DNA of 64,000 bases from assembly GCF_001421715.1 (NCBI RefSeq), contig NZ_LMKP01000005.1:41976-105975 (forward strand). The letters run 5' to 3'. This stretch comes from Sphingomonas sp. Leaf22 (GTDB lineage Bacteria > Pseudomonadota > Alphaproteobacteria > Sphingomonadales > Sphingomonadaceae). A program made the translations under genes and the position numbers. A model generated the notes under the pieces. It was not told the origin of the DNA and did no database searches. It saw nothing but the letters and a program-made list of their open reading frames with translations. The first letter of the stretch is position 1; each line of letters starts with the position of its first letter. This document shows, one piece after another, positions 9,819 to 19,500 of this stretch.

Positions 9819-12716
9819 ATGTCGATCGTCACACGCCGTCGCCTGCTCGCCGGGGCGGCGCTGCTCGCCGCAGCATCCGCACAGGCCCAGACCGTAGCCG
9901 TGGCACCGCAACCCCCCGAAGCGACGACAGGCAATGACGACCGCGGCGAAATCGTCGTCACCGGATCGCGGATCGCCCGTCCCGACTATGCCGCGCCCAA
10001 CCCGGTCGTATCGCTGGGGGCCGAGGAGCTTCGGCGATCGGGGACGACCAACGTCACCAGTTTCCTGCAACGCGTGCCCGCGCTCACCAACTCGCTCGAC
10101 AGCACGCGCACCGCCGGCCGCAACCAGGCCGATGGCGCACTGGGACAGGTCGGGCTGAACCTGCTCGACCTGCGCGGCCTCGGCCCGAACCGGACGCTGG
10201 TGCTGGTCAATGGCCGTCGCCACGTCGCGGGACAGCCCGACACCGCCGCCGTCGATATCAACGCGATCCCGACCGACCTGATCGAACGGGTCGACGTGCT
10301 GACCGGTGCCGCCTCAGCCGTCTATGGCGCCGATGGCGTGTCGGGCGTCGTCAACTTCGTCCTGCGACGCGATTTCGACGGCATCGCCGCGCGGGCGCAG
10401 GCGGGCATTTCCGAACGCGGCGATGCCGGCAACCGCTTCGCCTCGCTGATCGCCGGACGCAATTTCGCCGACGGGCGCGGCAATCTGACGCTGGCCTATG
10501 AATATAACGCCGACGATCCGCTGGCGAACGACGACCGCGACTATCTGGCGCTCGCCCAACGCCAGTATTTCGTGAACCTCGACGGCTACGACCCGACCCG
10601 CGCCGGCAGCTACAAGATCGGCCCGGTCACCGACCTGCGCTATCCCTATGGATCGAACCAGGGCTATGTCGTGATCGGCGATCAGGTATTTCGCGGCGAC
10701 GGCGCGATCTACACCCCCGGTCGCTTCCTGCAGAATGACGGTTACTCGATCGGCGGCGACGATACGCCGGTCGCGGGCTATGTCGGCGACATCCTGCCGC
10801 GCACCGAACGCCATGCGGTCAACGCGCTCGCCCATTTCGACGTCTCGGACGCGTTCAAGCTGTCGGTAGAGGGCAAGTTCGTCCAGAGCGAGGTGACCAG
10901 CTTCAGCGGCTATGGTGGCAATTACCCGGCGACCATCGCGCTCGACAACCCGTTCATCCCGCTGTCGATCCTGACCGCCGCGCGCGCCGCCGGCCTTACC
11001 TCGGTCGATATCAGCCGCAACAATTTCGACATTCCCCGCCGCGGCGAGCGCGACCGGCGGCGGACGTGGCGCGGCGTGGTCGATCTTGCCGGGCGGATCA
11101 GCGACCATGCCAGCTACGACCTGTCCTATACCTATGGCCGCACCGATGTTCGCGCGACCAAGCTGAACGACCGGCTCAACACCCAATTCCTGAACGCCCT
11201 CGACGCGGTGCGCGATGCCGGCGGCGCGATCGTGTGCCGTTCGGCCGACGCGCGGGCGGCGGGGTGCATTCCGGTCAACACCTTTGGCGGCAACACCGTC
11301 GATGGCCGCTCGTTCGGCTATTATCTCAGCAACCCGGTCAGCAACGCGCGCATCGAACAGCACGTCGCCAACGCATCGCTGACCGGCGATTTCGGCCAGT
11401 TCTTCGCGCTGCCCGGCGGACCCGTAGCCTTCGCCGTTGGCGGCGAATATCGCCGCGAATCGAGCCGCTTTCGCCCGGCACAGGCGCTGATCGACAACGC
11501 TTTCTACCAATATGACGAATATATCATCCCGACCCCGTCGGATGGCAGCTTCGACGTCCGGGAAGCCTTTGGCGAGGTCAATGCGCCGTTGCTGAAGGAA
11601 GTGCCCTTCGCCCATCTGCTCTCGGTCGGTGCGGCGGGTCGCCTGTCCGATTATTCGACGATCGGATCGACCCGCGCCTGGCAGTTCAACGGAATCTATG
11701 CGCCGATCGCAGCGATCAGCGTCCGGGGCTCGTATGGCCGGTCGGTCCGCGCGCCCAATATCGGCGAGATTTTCCGTCCGCAGACCGGGACCAGCAACTT
11801 CTTCTCCGACCCCTGCTACGTCGCCAACCGCAGCCTCGGTACGTCGTTCCGGGCAGACAATTGCCGCACGCTGATCGCCGCTGCGGGCGGCGATTTCGCG
11901 AACTTCACCGCCGCCAACAATCCCGACGCGACGATCTTCATTCCCGGTACGCAGGAGGGCAACCGCAACCTGCGTCCCGAAGTCGCGACGACATGGACGG
12001 CGGGCGTCGTTCTCCGTCCCGATTTCGTGCCCGGCCTGTCGATCGCGGTCGATTGGTACGACATCGAGCTGCGCGATGCGATCAACACGCCGGACGCCAA
12101 CACCATCGCCCAGTTGTGCGTCGATCAGCCGACGCTCGACAACGCCTATTGCCGGTCGATCAGCCGTCGCACGGGTACGGGCTTCATCAACGGCTTCACC
12201 GTGCAGCCGCAGAACGTCGCCGCCTTCCGCACCGCCGGGGCCGAACTGAACGTCACCTATCGCTTTTCGACCGCGCGCATCGGCGATTTCGACCTGCGGC
12301 TGGTCGGCGGCTATCTCGACCGGCTCGAACAGGTGGCGACACCGGGCGCGGTGACCGAGGACAATGTCGATCAGCCGTTCCGCCCGCGCTACACGCTCGC
12401 CTTCTCGCCGACATGGAACAGCGGCGCGTTGACGCTCAGCTATAACCTGCGCTGGCAGAACGGCGTCCGTCGCTTCTCGCGGATCGATACCGACAGCAAC
12501 CCCAGCCTCGTCGATCCGCGCTATCTGCGGTACAAGGAATTGTGGAGCCACGACGTGCAGGCGCAGGTCGCGGTCAACGACGATTTCTCCTTCTATGGCG
12601 GCGTCAACAATCTGGGTGACCAGCGGCCCGATATCGGCTTCGAAACCAATGTGCCGATCTCGCCGGTCGGCCGCTATGTCTATGCCGGTGCCCGCCTTCG
12701 CTACGGCGGGCGCTAA
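9819..12716 (+). CDS. TonB-dependent outer-membrane receptor
   Basis: 965 residues. The ATG at 9819 is preceded by a GGGGGA ribosome site. It has a signal peptide (RRRLLAGAALLAAASAQAQ), then the TonB box region EIVVTGSRIARPD, a plug domain with LLDLRGLGPNRTLVLVNGRR and VDVLTGAASAVYGADGVSGVVNFVL, and a long beta-barrel ending in YAGARLRYGGR. It imports substrates across the outer membrane with energy from TonB. The plug style (GSRIxRxD, loop-rich barrel) matches the sphingomonad and Caulobacter receptors often used for carbohydrates, and the divergent sugar-type ABC genes agree. The signal contains consecutive arginines, which is unusual for a barrel protein. Confidence 0.93.
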   Translation: MSIVTRRRLLAGAALLAAASAQAQTVAVAPQPPEATTGNDDRGEIVVTGSRIARPDYAAPNPVVSLGAEELRRSGTTNVTSFLQRVPALTNSLDSTRTAGRNQADGALGQVGLNLLDLRGLGPNRTLVLVNGRRHVAGQPDTAAVDINAIPTDLIERVDVLTGAASAVYGADGVSGVVNFVLRRDFDGIAARAQAGISERGDAGNRFASLIAGRNFADGRGNLTLAYEYNADDPLANDDRDYLALAQRQYFVNLDGYDPTRAGSYKIGPVTDLRYPYGSNQGYVVIGDQVFRGDGAIYTPGRFLQNDGYSIGGDDTPVAGYVGDILPRTERHAVNALAHFDVSDAFKLSVEGKFVQSEVTSFSGYGGNYPATIALDNPFIPLSILTAARAAGLTSVDISRNNFDIPRRGERDRRRTWRGVVDLAGRISDHASYDLSYTYGRTDVRATKLNDRLNTQFLNALDAVRDAGGAIVCRSADARAAGCIPVNTFGGNTVDGRSFGYYLSNPVSNARIEQHVANASLTGDFGQFFALPGGPVAFAVGGEYRRESSRFRPAQALIDNAFYQYDEYIIPTPSDGSFDVREAFGEVNAPLLKEVPFAHLLSVGAAGRLSDYSTIGSTRAWQFNGIYAPIAAISVRGSYGRSVRAPNIGEIFRPQTGTSNFFSDPCYVANRSLGTSFRADNCRTLIAAAGGDFANFTAANNPDATIFIPGTQEGNRNLRPEVATTWTAGVVLRPDFVPGLSIAVDWYDIELRDAINTPDANTIAQLCVDQPTLDNAYCRSISRRTGTGFINGFTVQPQNVAAFRTAGAELNVTYRFSTARIGDFDLRLVGGYLDRLEQVATPGAVTEDNVDQPFRPRYTLAFSPTWNSGALTLSYNLRWQNGVRRFSRIDTDSNPSLVDPRYLRYKELWSHDVQAQVAVNDDFSFYGGVNNLGDQRPDIGFETNVPISPVGRYVYAGARLRYGGR

Positions 12717-12728
12717 ACGTCGGTTCGG

Positions 12729-12897
12729 AAACTCGCAAAAGGGCGAGTTTCGAGGCGGTTCCGGCCCGCTCCCCCTCGGGTCCCAGCAAAGTAATACTTT
12801 GCTGGGCTACCCCCTCCCCGCCACCCATTGAGTGTACCCTGTGGGTGGCGGGGAGGGGGAGCGGGCCGGAACCGCAAAACGCGCAACGGCGCGTTTT
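12729..12897. repeat. Composite inverted repeat with nested palindrome
   Basis: The structure is symmetric. A hairpin with arms AAACTCGC/GCGAGTTT (12729-12750) comes first. A long inverted repeat follows (12755-12875), with arms GCGGTTCCGGCCCGCTCC and its complement; the left arm is interrupted by a perfect 25-base palindrome at 12782-12806 with arms CCCAGCAAAGTA/TACTTTGCTGGG. A second flanking hairpin with arms AAAACGCGC/GCGCGTTTT (12876-12897) closes the unit. It lies between the TonB receptor stop and the glycosyltransferase start, and the first hairpin could terminate the receptor transcript. Confidence 0.85.
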
Positions 12898-12964
12898 CGA
12901 ACAGGCTTTGAGCGGGTACGGTTGCGACGCTTGATCGTGGGCGTGGTTCTGGCATGGGACGGGG

Positions 12965-13720
12965 ATGCTGCACTCCGCCGATCCGTTCGTCGCGTCGTAC
13001 GACGTCGTCATCCCGTGTCATAACCGCGCGCACGTCGTCGCCGATGCGGTGGCGAGCGTGCTGGCGCAGGTGCCGGCACCCGAACGCGTGATCGTGGTCG
13101 ATGACGGGTCGAGCGACGACAGCGCCGCCGTGATCCGCGCCCTTGCCGCTGCCGACCCGCGCGTCGTCGCGATGATCCTGCCGCGCAACGTCGGCGCATC
13201 GCAGGCGCGCAACAGCGGCGCGGCGCTGTCCACCGCCGACTGGATCGCGTTCCTCGACAGCGACGATGTGTGGCTGCCCGGCGCGGCGCGCGCCCTGCTC
13301 GGCGGCGTGGTGAGTGCCGCCAGCGACATCGTCGTCGGCTGGTTCGCGCGGGTCGAGGGCGATGCCGCGCCCGGCGATCCCGAATGCGGCTGGGACGGCG
13401 ACTGCATCCGTGCGGGCCTTGCCAGCGGCGGGGTGATCGGGCCGAGCTGGTCGGTGGTCCGCCGCACGCTGGTGGAGCGCGTCGACGGGTTCGATCCCAG
13501 CTTCCACAATTGCAACGACTGGGATTTCTACACCCGCGCCGGGGCGGCCGGGGCCCGCTTCGCGCGGATCGACGCCTGTGTCGCGCAGTATCGCACCGTC
13601 GCGGGCAGCCGGCTGGTCAACGACACCGCGATCGGCGAACGCAACGCCCGCCGCGTGCTGGCGCATCCCTATCTGGCGGGCTTCGCGCCCGTCGCGGCGG
13701 AGCGGGTCGCCGCCGGCTGA
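12965..13720 (+). CDS. Family 2 glycosyltransferase
   Basis: 251 residues, cytoplasmic, with no membrane segment. The N-terminal GT-A fold is clear: DVVIPCHNRAHVVADAVASV, then VDDGSSDDS (nucleotide binding) at about 41-49, NVGASQARNSGAALS and FLDSDDVWLPGA, where the DSD is the metal-binding acidic motif. It would transfer a sugar from a nucleotide donor to an unknown acceptor, probably for a surface glycan or lipid. It stands alone between a repeat element and the metal-efflux operon, so context does not reveal the product. Shorter than many GT2 enzymes, but the catalytic half is complete. Confidence 0.85.
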   Translation: MLHSADPFVASYDVVIPCHNRAHVVADAVASVLAQVPAPERVIVVDDGSSDDSAAVIRALAAADPRVVAMILPRNVGASQARNSGAALSTADWIAFLDSDDVWLPGAARALLGGVVSAASDIVVGWFARVEGDAAPGDPECGWDGDCIRAGLASGGVIGPSWSVVRRTLVERVDGFDPSFHNCNDWDFYTRAGAAGARFARIDACVAQYRTVAGSRLVNDTAIGERNARRVLAHPYLAGFAPVAAERVAAG

Positions 13721-13766
13721 TCGGGGTACCGTGACATCGGTCCGGGGATGCGATAGGGTCGCGGCC

Positions 13767-14099
13767 GTGCTGACCCGAGCCTGGTCCTTGTTTCTGATGC
13801 TGTTGCTGTCGTCGCTGGTGCTGGCGACGACGGTTCATGCGCGCGAATCGGCCGGGCCGGCGACTGTCGAATGTTCGGGACCGGTCCATAGCGACGGCGA
13901 CGCCGCCCCCGATGGCGGCGACAACGACAAGGCGGCGCTGCACCATCACGGCAACTGCCACGCCGGTACCTTCAGCGTCCCGCAGCGCGGCGCGCTGAGC
14001 CTGTTCGTGCTGACGGCGGTCAATCCCGCGACGCTCGTGCAGGTTCGCGGAGCACCGTCGCGGGCGATCGACCCGGCGTTGCGGCCCCCCGCCGCCTGA
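13767..14099 (+). CDS. Small secreted His-rich protein before the metal efflux operon
   Basis: 110 residues from a GTG at 13767; the start is inferred from the signal sequence VLTRAWSLFLMLLLSSLVLATTVHA. The mature part carries acidic and histidine clusters (HSDGDAAPDGGDNDKAALHHHGNCHAG) that could bind divalent metal, then a second hydrophobic stretch (LFVLTAVNPATLV). It precedes the TolC-like gene by 57 bases on the same strand. Small, poorly conserved histidine-rich open frames are often found at the head of czc/cus-type operons. A periplasmic metal-binding role is an inference from composition and position only. Confidence 0.6.
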   Translation: MLTRAWSLFLMLLLSSLVLATTVHARESAGPATVECSGPVHSDGDAAPDGGDNDKAALHHHGNCHAGTFSVPQRGALSLFVLTAVNPATLVQVRGAPSRAIDPALRPPAA

Positions 14100-14156
14100 C
14101 GAACGCCACCGGCCGGTCGCGATCGGCCCGACGCAGTTCGTTGGGATATTTCCATC

Positions 14157-15419
14157 ATGCAAATCTGGTTCGCGGCCATCTTGGTCGCGGCGTCATGCGC
14201 CGGTCCGGCCATGGCGCAAACCGCCCCCGCCGATGCGGAGCCGGTCTATACGCTCGATCGGGCGGTCGCGGCGGCGGGCGGTAGCGCACCGTCGATCGAC
14301 GTCGCCACCGCCGCGATCGATGCCGCCGAACAGGCGCGCGCCGTCGCGGCGCTTCGCCCCAACCCGCAGGTGCAGGCACAGGTCGAAAACATCGTCGGAT
14401 CGGGTGCCTATCAGGGACTCCGCAGCGCCGAGACGACGCTCGGCATCGCCATCCCGATCGAACTGGGCGGCAAGCGCAGCGCGCGCGGCGCGGTCGCCGG
14501 GGCGCAAGTGTCGCGCACCCGGATCGAGGCGGCGGTCATCGCCGCCGACCTGCGGCTGCGGATCACGCAGATGTATGTCGGCGCACTGGCCGCCGACCGC
14601 CGCGTCGCGACCGCGCGCGAACAAGCCCGGATCGCCACCGAAGCACTCCGCGTCGCCACGATCCGGGTCGAGGCCGGCCGCGCCTCACCGCTGGAACGGC
14701 AGCGGGCAGAGGTCGCGCGCATCAATGCCGAGGCCGGGGTCGAACGCGTCGAGCGACTGGCGGCGGCGGCGCGCACCAATCTGGCGCGGCGGACGGGGCA
14801 ACCGGTGGCCGGGCCGCTCGACGACCGCTTGCTCGATCGCCTGCCCGCCGACACGCAGGGTCCCGTCGCGCCCGTCCTGCCCGACGGCACGCTCGCGCTG
14901 GCGGCGGCGCGGGCCGATATCGCCGTCGCCGATGCCGGCATTCGCCTCGCCCGCGCGGCCCGCGTCCCCGACCTCAATATCGGTCCGGCGCTCCGGCGAC
15001 TGGAGGCGACCAACGACACCGCCGCGGTCGTCGCCCTGTCGCTGCCGATCCCGCTGTTCGACCGCGGTCGCGCCGCGATCGCGCAGGCCAGCGCCGAACG
15101 CACCCGTGCCGAGGCGCAGGCCCGCGTCACCGCGCTCGACGTGGCCCAGGCGATCACCGATGCGCAGGTGCAGGCCGCCAATGCCGCGACCACCGCGCGC
15201 ACCGCCGCCGGCCCGGCACTGGCAGCGGCGCAGGAGGCCGCGCGCATCGCCCGTATCGGCTATCGCGAGGGCAAGTTCGGCCAGACCGAATTGCTCGACG
15301 TCGAACGCACCCTCGCCGAAACCCGGATCGCCGCGATCGACGCGCTGGCCGAGTATCAGAATGCCCGCGCGCAGTTGGAGCGTCTGACCGCCCCTGCGCC
15401 GCTTGCGGAGAAACCGTGA
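14157..15419 (+). CDS. TolC-family outer-membrane efflux protein (CzcC-like)
   Basis: 420 residues. A signal peptide (ILVAASCAGPAMAQ) is followed by two long, alanine- and arginine-rich helical repeats typical of outer membrane factors, with LGIAIPIELGGKR in the first half and VVALSLPIPLFDRGRAAIAQA in the second, and the closing GYREGKFGQTELLDVERTLAE. It forms the outer-membrane exit duct of a tripartite pump with the adaptor and RND protein encoded next. Its stop and the adaptor start overlap as TGATG, so translation is coupled. The name CzcC-like follows from the partners. Confidence 0.9.
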   Translation: MQIWFAAILVAASCAGPAMAQTAPADAEPVYTLDRAVAAAGGSAPSIDVATAAIDAAEQARAVAALRPNPQVQAQVENIVGSGAYQGLRSAETTLGIAIPIELGGKRSARGAVAGAQVSRTRIEAAVIAADLRLRITQMYVGALAADRRVATAREQARIATEALRVATIRVEAGRASPLERQRAEVARINAEAGVERVERLAAAARTNLARRTGQPVAGPLDDRLLDRLPADTQGPVAPVLPDGTLALAAARADIAVADAGIRLARAARVPDLNIGPALRRLEATNDTAAVVALSLPIPLFDRGRAAIAQASAERTRAEAQARVTALDVAQAITDAQVQAANAATTARTAAGPALAAAQEAARIARIGYREGKFGQTELLDVERTLAETRIAAIDALAEYQNARAQLERLTAPAPLAEKP

Positions 15420-16561
15420 TGAAATCGCACATGACCCTGGCGCTCGCCTTCTGCCTGTCCGCCTGCAACGCCGCCGACATGCCCGTCAACGAAGCCGCGC
15501 AGGCCGAACGTGGCGAGAAGCATGGCGGCGAGCATGACGACGCGACCGTCACCCTGACCGCCGAACAGATCGCGCTGGCCGGCGTCGAACTGGCCCGTCC
15601 GACCAACGACGGCGCGGCGACGATCGAAATCCCGGCGATCGTCGAGGGCGATCCGCAGGCGACGCAGGTCGTCTCTGCCGCGATCGGCGGACGGATCGTC
15701 GCGCTCAACCACAATCTCGGCGAAGCCGTCGCGCGCGGCCAGACCCTCGCCGTGATCGAAAGCCGTGAGGCGGCGCAGATCAAGGGCGAGGTACAGGCCG
15801 CCCGCGCCCGCCTGACGCTCGCCAACAGCAATCTCGCCCGCGAACAGCGGCTGTTTGCGCAAAAGGTCACGCCCGAACAGGATCTGATCGCCGCCCGCAC
15901 CGCCGCGACCGAGGCGCGCATCGCGTTGACGCAGGCGAGCGCCATGATGGCCGCGACCGGCGGCGGGGGCGGCAGCCTCAACCGCATCGGCATCGTCGCC
16001 CCGATCGGCGGACAGGTGATCGCCCGCCCGGTGGTACTGGGTCAGACCGTCGCGGCGGACGCCGAACTGTTCCGCGTCGCCAACCTGTCGCGAGTCGCGC
16101 TGTCGCTCAGCCTGAAGCCCGAAGATGCCAGCCGTATTGCGCCGGGTAATGTCGTCACCGTCACCGCGCCGGGCCGCGAAACGACCGCCCGCATCCGCTT
16201 CGTCTCGCCCGCGCTCGACCCCGAAACGCGGCTGGTTCCCGCCATCGCCACGCTCGACAACCGCGGCGGGCAGTGGCGGCTGGGCGAACCGGTGACCGCC
16301 GCGATCCGCCTGACCGGCAGCGAAGGCACCGGCGCGATCCGCGTGCCGACCACGGCGGTGCAGACCGTCGAGAATCGCTCGGTCGTGTTCGTCCGCACGC
16401 CCACCGGGTTCAGGGCGGTTCCCGTCGAACTCGGCACCGCATCGGGCGGCGCGGTGGTCGTTCGCACGGGGCTGTCGGGCGACGAACAGATCGCCACCAC
16501 CGGCAGCTTCACGCTCAAGGCCGAACTCGGCAAGGGTGAAGCCACCCATGCGGATCACTGA
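15419..16561 (+). CDS. RND efflux periplasmic adaptor (CzcB-like)
   Basis: 380 residues, started at the ATG at 15419 instead of the GTG three bases before it. The N-terminus is a lipoprotein-like signal (AFCLSACNAAD). A histidine and acid stretch (GEKHGGEHDD) follows. Then come the HlyD-type barrel-sandwich halves (AIGGRIVALNHNLGEAVARGQTLAVIESRE and IVAPIGGQVIARPVVLGQTV) flanking a short helical hairpin, and beta-barrel and membrane-proximal domains. It bridges the RND pump and the outer-membrane duct. The His-rich segment near the N-terminus suggests metal capture, as in CzcB proteins. Three bases separate it from the RND gene. Confidence 0.9.
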   Translation: MKSHMTLALAFCLSACNAADMPVNEAAQAERGEKHGGEHDDATVTLTAEQIALAGVELARPTNDGAATIEIPAIVEGDPQATQVVSAAIGGRIVALNHNLGEAVARGQTLAVIESREAAQIKGEVQAARARLTLANSNLAREQRLFAQKVTPEQDLIAARTAATEARIALTQASAMMAATGGGGGSLNRIGIVAPIGGQVIARPVVLGQTVAADAELFRVANLSRVALSLSLKPEDASRIAPGNVVTVTAPGRETTARIRFVSPALDPETRLVPAIATLDNRGGQWRLGEPVTAAIRLTGSEGTGAIRVPTTAVQTVENRSVVFVRTPTGFRAVPVELGTASGGAVVVRTGLSGDEQIATTGSFTLKAELGKGEATHADH

Positions 16562-16564
16562 TCG

Positions 16565-19500
16565 ATGATCGCCCGTATCGTCGCATGGTCGGTCGCGCAG
16601 CGTTGGCTGGTGCTGCTGCTGACCCTCATCGCCACCGCCATCGGCGCATGGTCGCTCTATCGCCTGCCGATCGACGCCGTGCCCGACATCACCAACAATC
16701 AGGTGCAGATCAACGTCCGCGCCCCCGCCCTCTCGCCCGAACTGGTCGAGAAACAGGTCTCGTTCCCGATCGAGACCGCGCTCGCCGGCACGCCGGGCCT
16801 CGACTATACCCGCTCCTTGAGCCGCAACGGCTTCGCGCAGATCACCGCCGTCTTTTCGGAGGACACCGACACTTATTTCGCGCGGCAACAGGTCGGCGAA
16901 CGGTTGCAGGGGGTGCAGGAAAGCCTGCCACCCGGCGTCACCCCGGAAATGGGGCCGATCGCGACGGGCCTTGGCGAGGTGTATATGTACACCGTCCGGC
17001 TGCAGCACCGCGGCGACGACCTGCACAAACCCGGCGAGCCCGGCCAGCAACCCGATGGCAGCTATATCACGCCCGAGGGCGAACGGCTGGTCAGCGAAGA
17101 GGACAAGGCGACCTATCTGCGCACCGCGCAGGACTGGATCGTCACCCCGCTGCTCAAGACCGTGCCGGGCCTCGCCGGGGTCGATTCGATCGGCGGCTAT
17201 GCGAAACAGTTCCTCGTCGTCCCCGATATCCAGCGGCTGGCGGCGCTGAACCTGACGCTGACCGAGCTCGGCACCGCGCTGGAACGCAACAACAGCAGCG
17301 TCGGCGGCGGCTTCGTCGATCGCGGTGGCGAGGGGCTGGCGGTACGCTCCGACGCGCTGGTGCGCAGCGCCGCCGACCTGTCGCGCATGGTCATCGCCAC
17401 CCGCGAAGGCGTGCCGATCACGCTCGATCAGGTCGCGACCGTGCGGACCGGGCAGGCGGTGCGGATGGGATCGGCGTCCGAAAACGGCACCGAAGTCGTC
17501 GTCGGCACCGCGATCATGCGCATCGGCGAGAACAGCCGGACCGTCGCTACCGCCGTCGCCGACAAGCTCCAATCGATCAACGCCTCGCTGCCACCCGACG
17601 TGGTGGTGCAGCCGGTGCTCGACCGTACCGCACTGGTCAACGCGACCATCGCCACCGTCGGGAAAAATCTTTCCGAAGGCGCGGTGCTGGTCATCGTCGT
17701 GCTGTTCCTGCTGCTCGGCAATTTCCGCGCGGCGGTGATCGCGGCATTGGTCATCCCGATCACGATGCTGCTGACCGGGTTCGGCATGTTGCACGCGGGC
17801 GTGTCGGCCAATCTGATGAGCCTCGGCGCGCTCGATTTCGGGCTGATCGTCGACGGCGCGGTCATCATCGTCGAGAACGCGATGCGGCGTCTGGCCGACC
17901 GGCAACATCACGAAGGCCGGCTGCTGACCACCGACGAACGGCTCGACACCGTGACGGCGGCGGCGCGCGAGATGATCCGGCCATCTGTTTACGGACAGGC
18001 GATCATCATCCTCGTCTACCTGCCCTTGCTGACGCTGTCGGGGGTCGAGGGGCGGACGTTCGTGCCGATGGCGCTGACCGTCATCATCGCGCTCGCCTTC
18101 GCCTTCGTGCTGTCGCTGACCTTCGTCCCCGCCATGATCGCGCTGTTGCTGTCGCGCCGGATCGAGGAAAAGGACGGCCGGATCGTCACGTGGCTCAAGG
18201 CGCGCTACGAACCCGGACTCGACCGCGCGATGAAGCGCCCGTCGCTGACGATCGGTGCGGGCATCGCCAGCCTGATCGTTGCGCTGCTCGCCTTCACCGG
18301 GCTGGGGCAGGTATTCCTGCCGCAACTCGACGAAGGCGATCTGCTGATCCAGGCGCTGCGCATCCCCGCGACCTCGGTCCAGCAGAGCCAGGCGATGCAG
18401 GTCCCGATCGAACGGATGATGTCGCGACAGCCCGAGGTGCGCTTCGTCTATTCGAAGACCGGCACCGCCGAACTCGCGTCGGACCCGATGCCGCCCAACG
18501 CGACCGACATGTTCGTGATCCTGAAACCCCGGTCCGAATGGCCCGACTCCCGTCTGCCCAAGGCCGAACTGGTCGAGCGGATCGAACACGAGCTGTCGAA
18601 GATCCCCGGCAATGCCTATGAGATCACCCAGCCGATCCAGATGCGCTTCAACGAACTGATCGCGGGGGTGCGCGGCGACATCGCGGTAAAGGTCTTCGGC
18701 GACGATTTCGACGCGATGAACCGCACCGCCGAACAGATCGCCGGCGTCCTGCGCCAGACGAAGGGCGCGGCGGACGTGAAGGTCGAACAGACGACGGGTT
18801 TACCGATGCTCGACATCCGCGTCGACCGCATGGCGATGGCGCAGCGCGGCGTCACCGCGCAGGACGTGCAGGACGTCATCACCGCCACCATCGGCGGGCG
18901 GCCATCGGGCGTGATCTTCGAAGGTGACCGGCGGGTGCCGATCGTCATCCGCCTGTCCGACAGCCAGCGCGCCGACCTGCAACTGCTGGAGCGCGTGCCG
19001 GTGCCGATCGCGGGCGGCGGCAGCGTACCGCTGTCGAGCGTGGCCGAGATCCGCGTCGTCGATGGACCGAACCAGATCAGCCGCGAAAACGGCAAGCGCC
19101 GCGTCGTGGTGCAGGCCAATGTCCGCGGCCGCGACGTCGCCTCGGTCGTCGCCGATGCGCAGGAGGCGATCGCAGCAAAGGTCCGGCTGCCTTCGGGCAG
19201 TTATCTGGAATGGGGCGGTCAGTTCGAAAACCTCGCTTCCGCCACCGCCCGGCTGAAACTGATCGTCCCCGCCTGTTTCGTGCTGATCCTGTTGCTGTTG
19301 TACGGCGCGCTGCGCTCGGTCCGTGACGCGGCGATCGTGTTCACCGGCGTTCCCTTCGCGATGGTCGGTGGCGTGCTGCTGCTCTACGCGCGCGGCATCG
19401 ATTTCTCGGTGTCGGCGGCGGTCGGTTTCATCGCGCTGTCGGGGATCGCGGTGCTCAACGGGCTGGTGATGGTCAATTCGATCCAGCACCTCGCCGCCGG

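Noticed and set aside
10314..12551. 745-codon minus-strand open frame opposite the TonB receptor
   Set aside because: Antisense to a clear receptor gene and lacking any signal, domain or ribosome site.
15356..18589. 1077-codon minus-strand open frame opposite the efflux genes
   Set aside because: It lies entirely opposite the CzcC/CzcB/CzcA-like genes and is composed mainly of arginine, aspartate and glycine; no protein family is visible.
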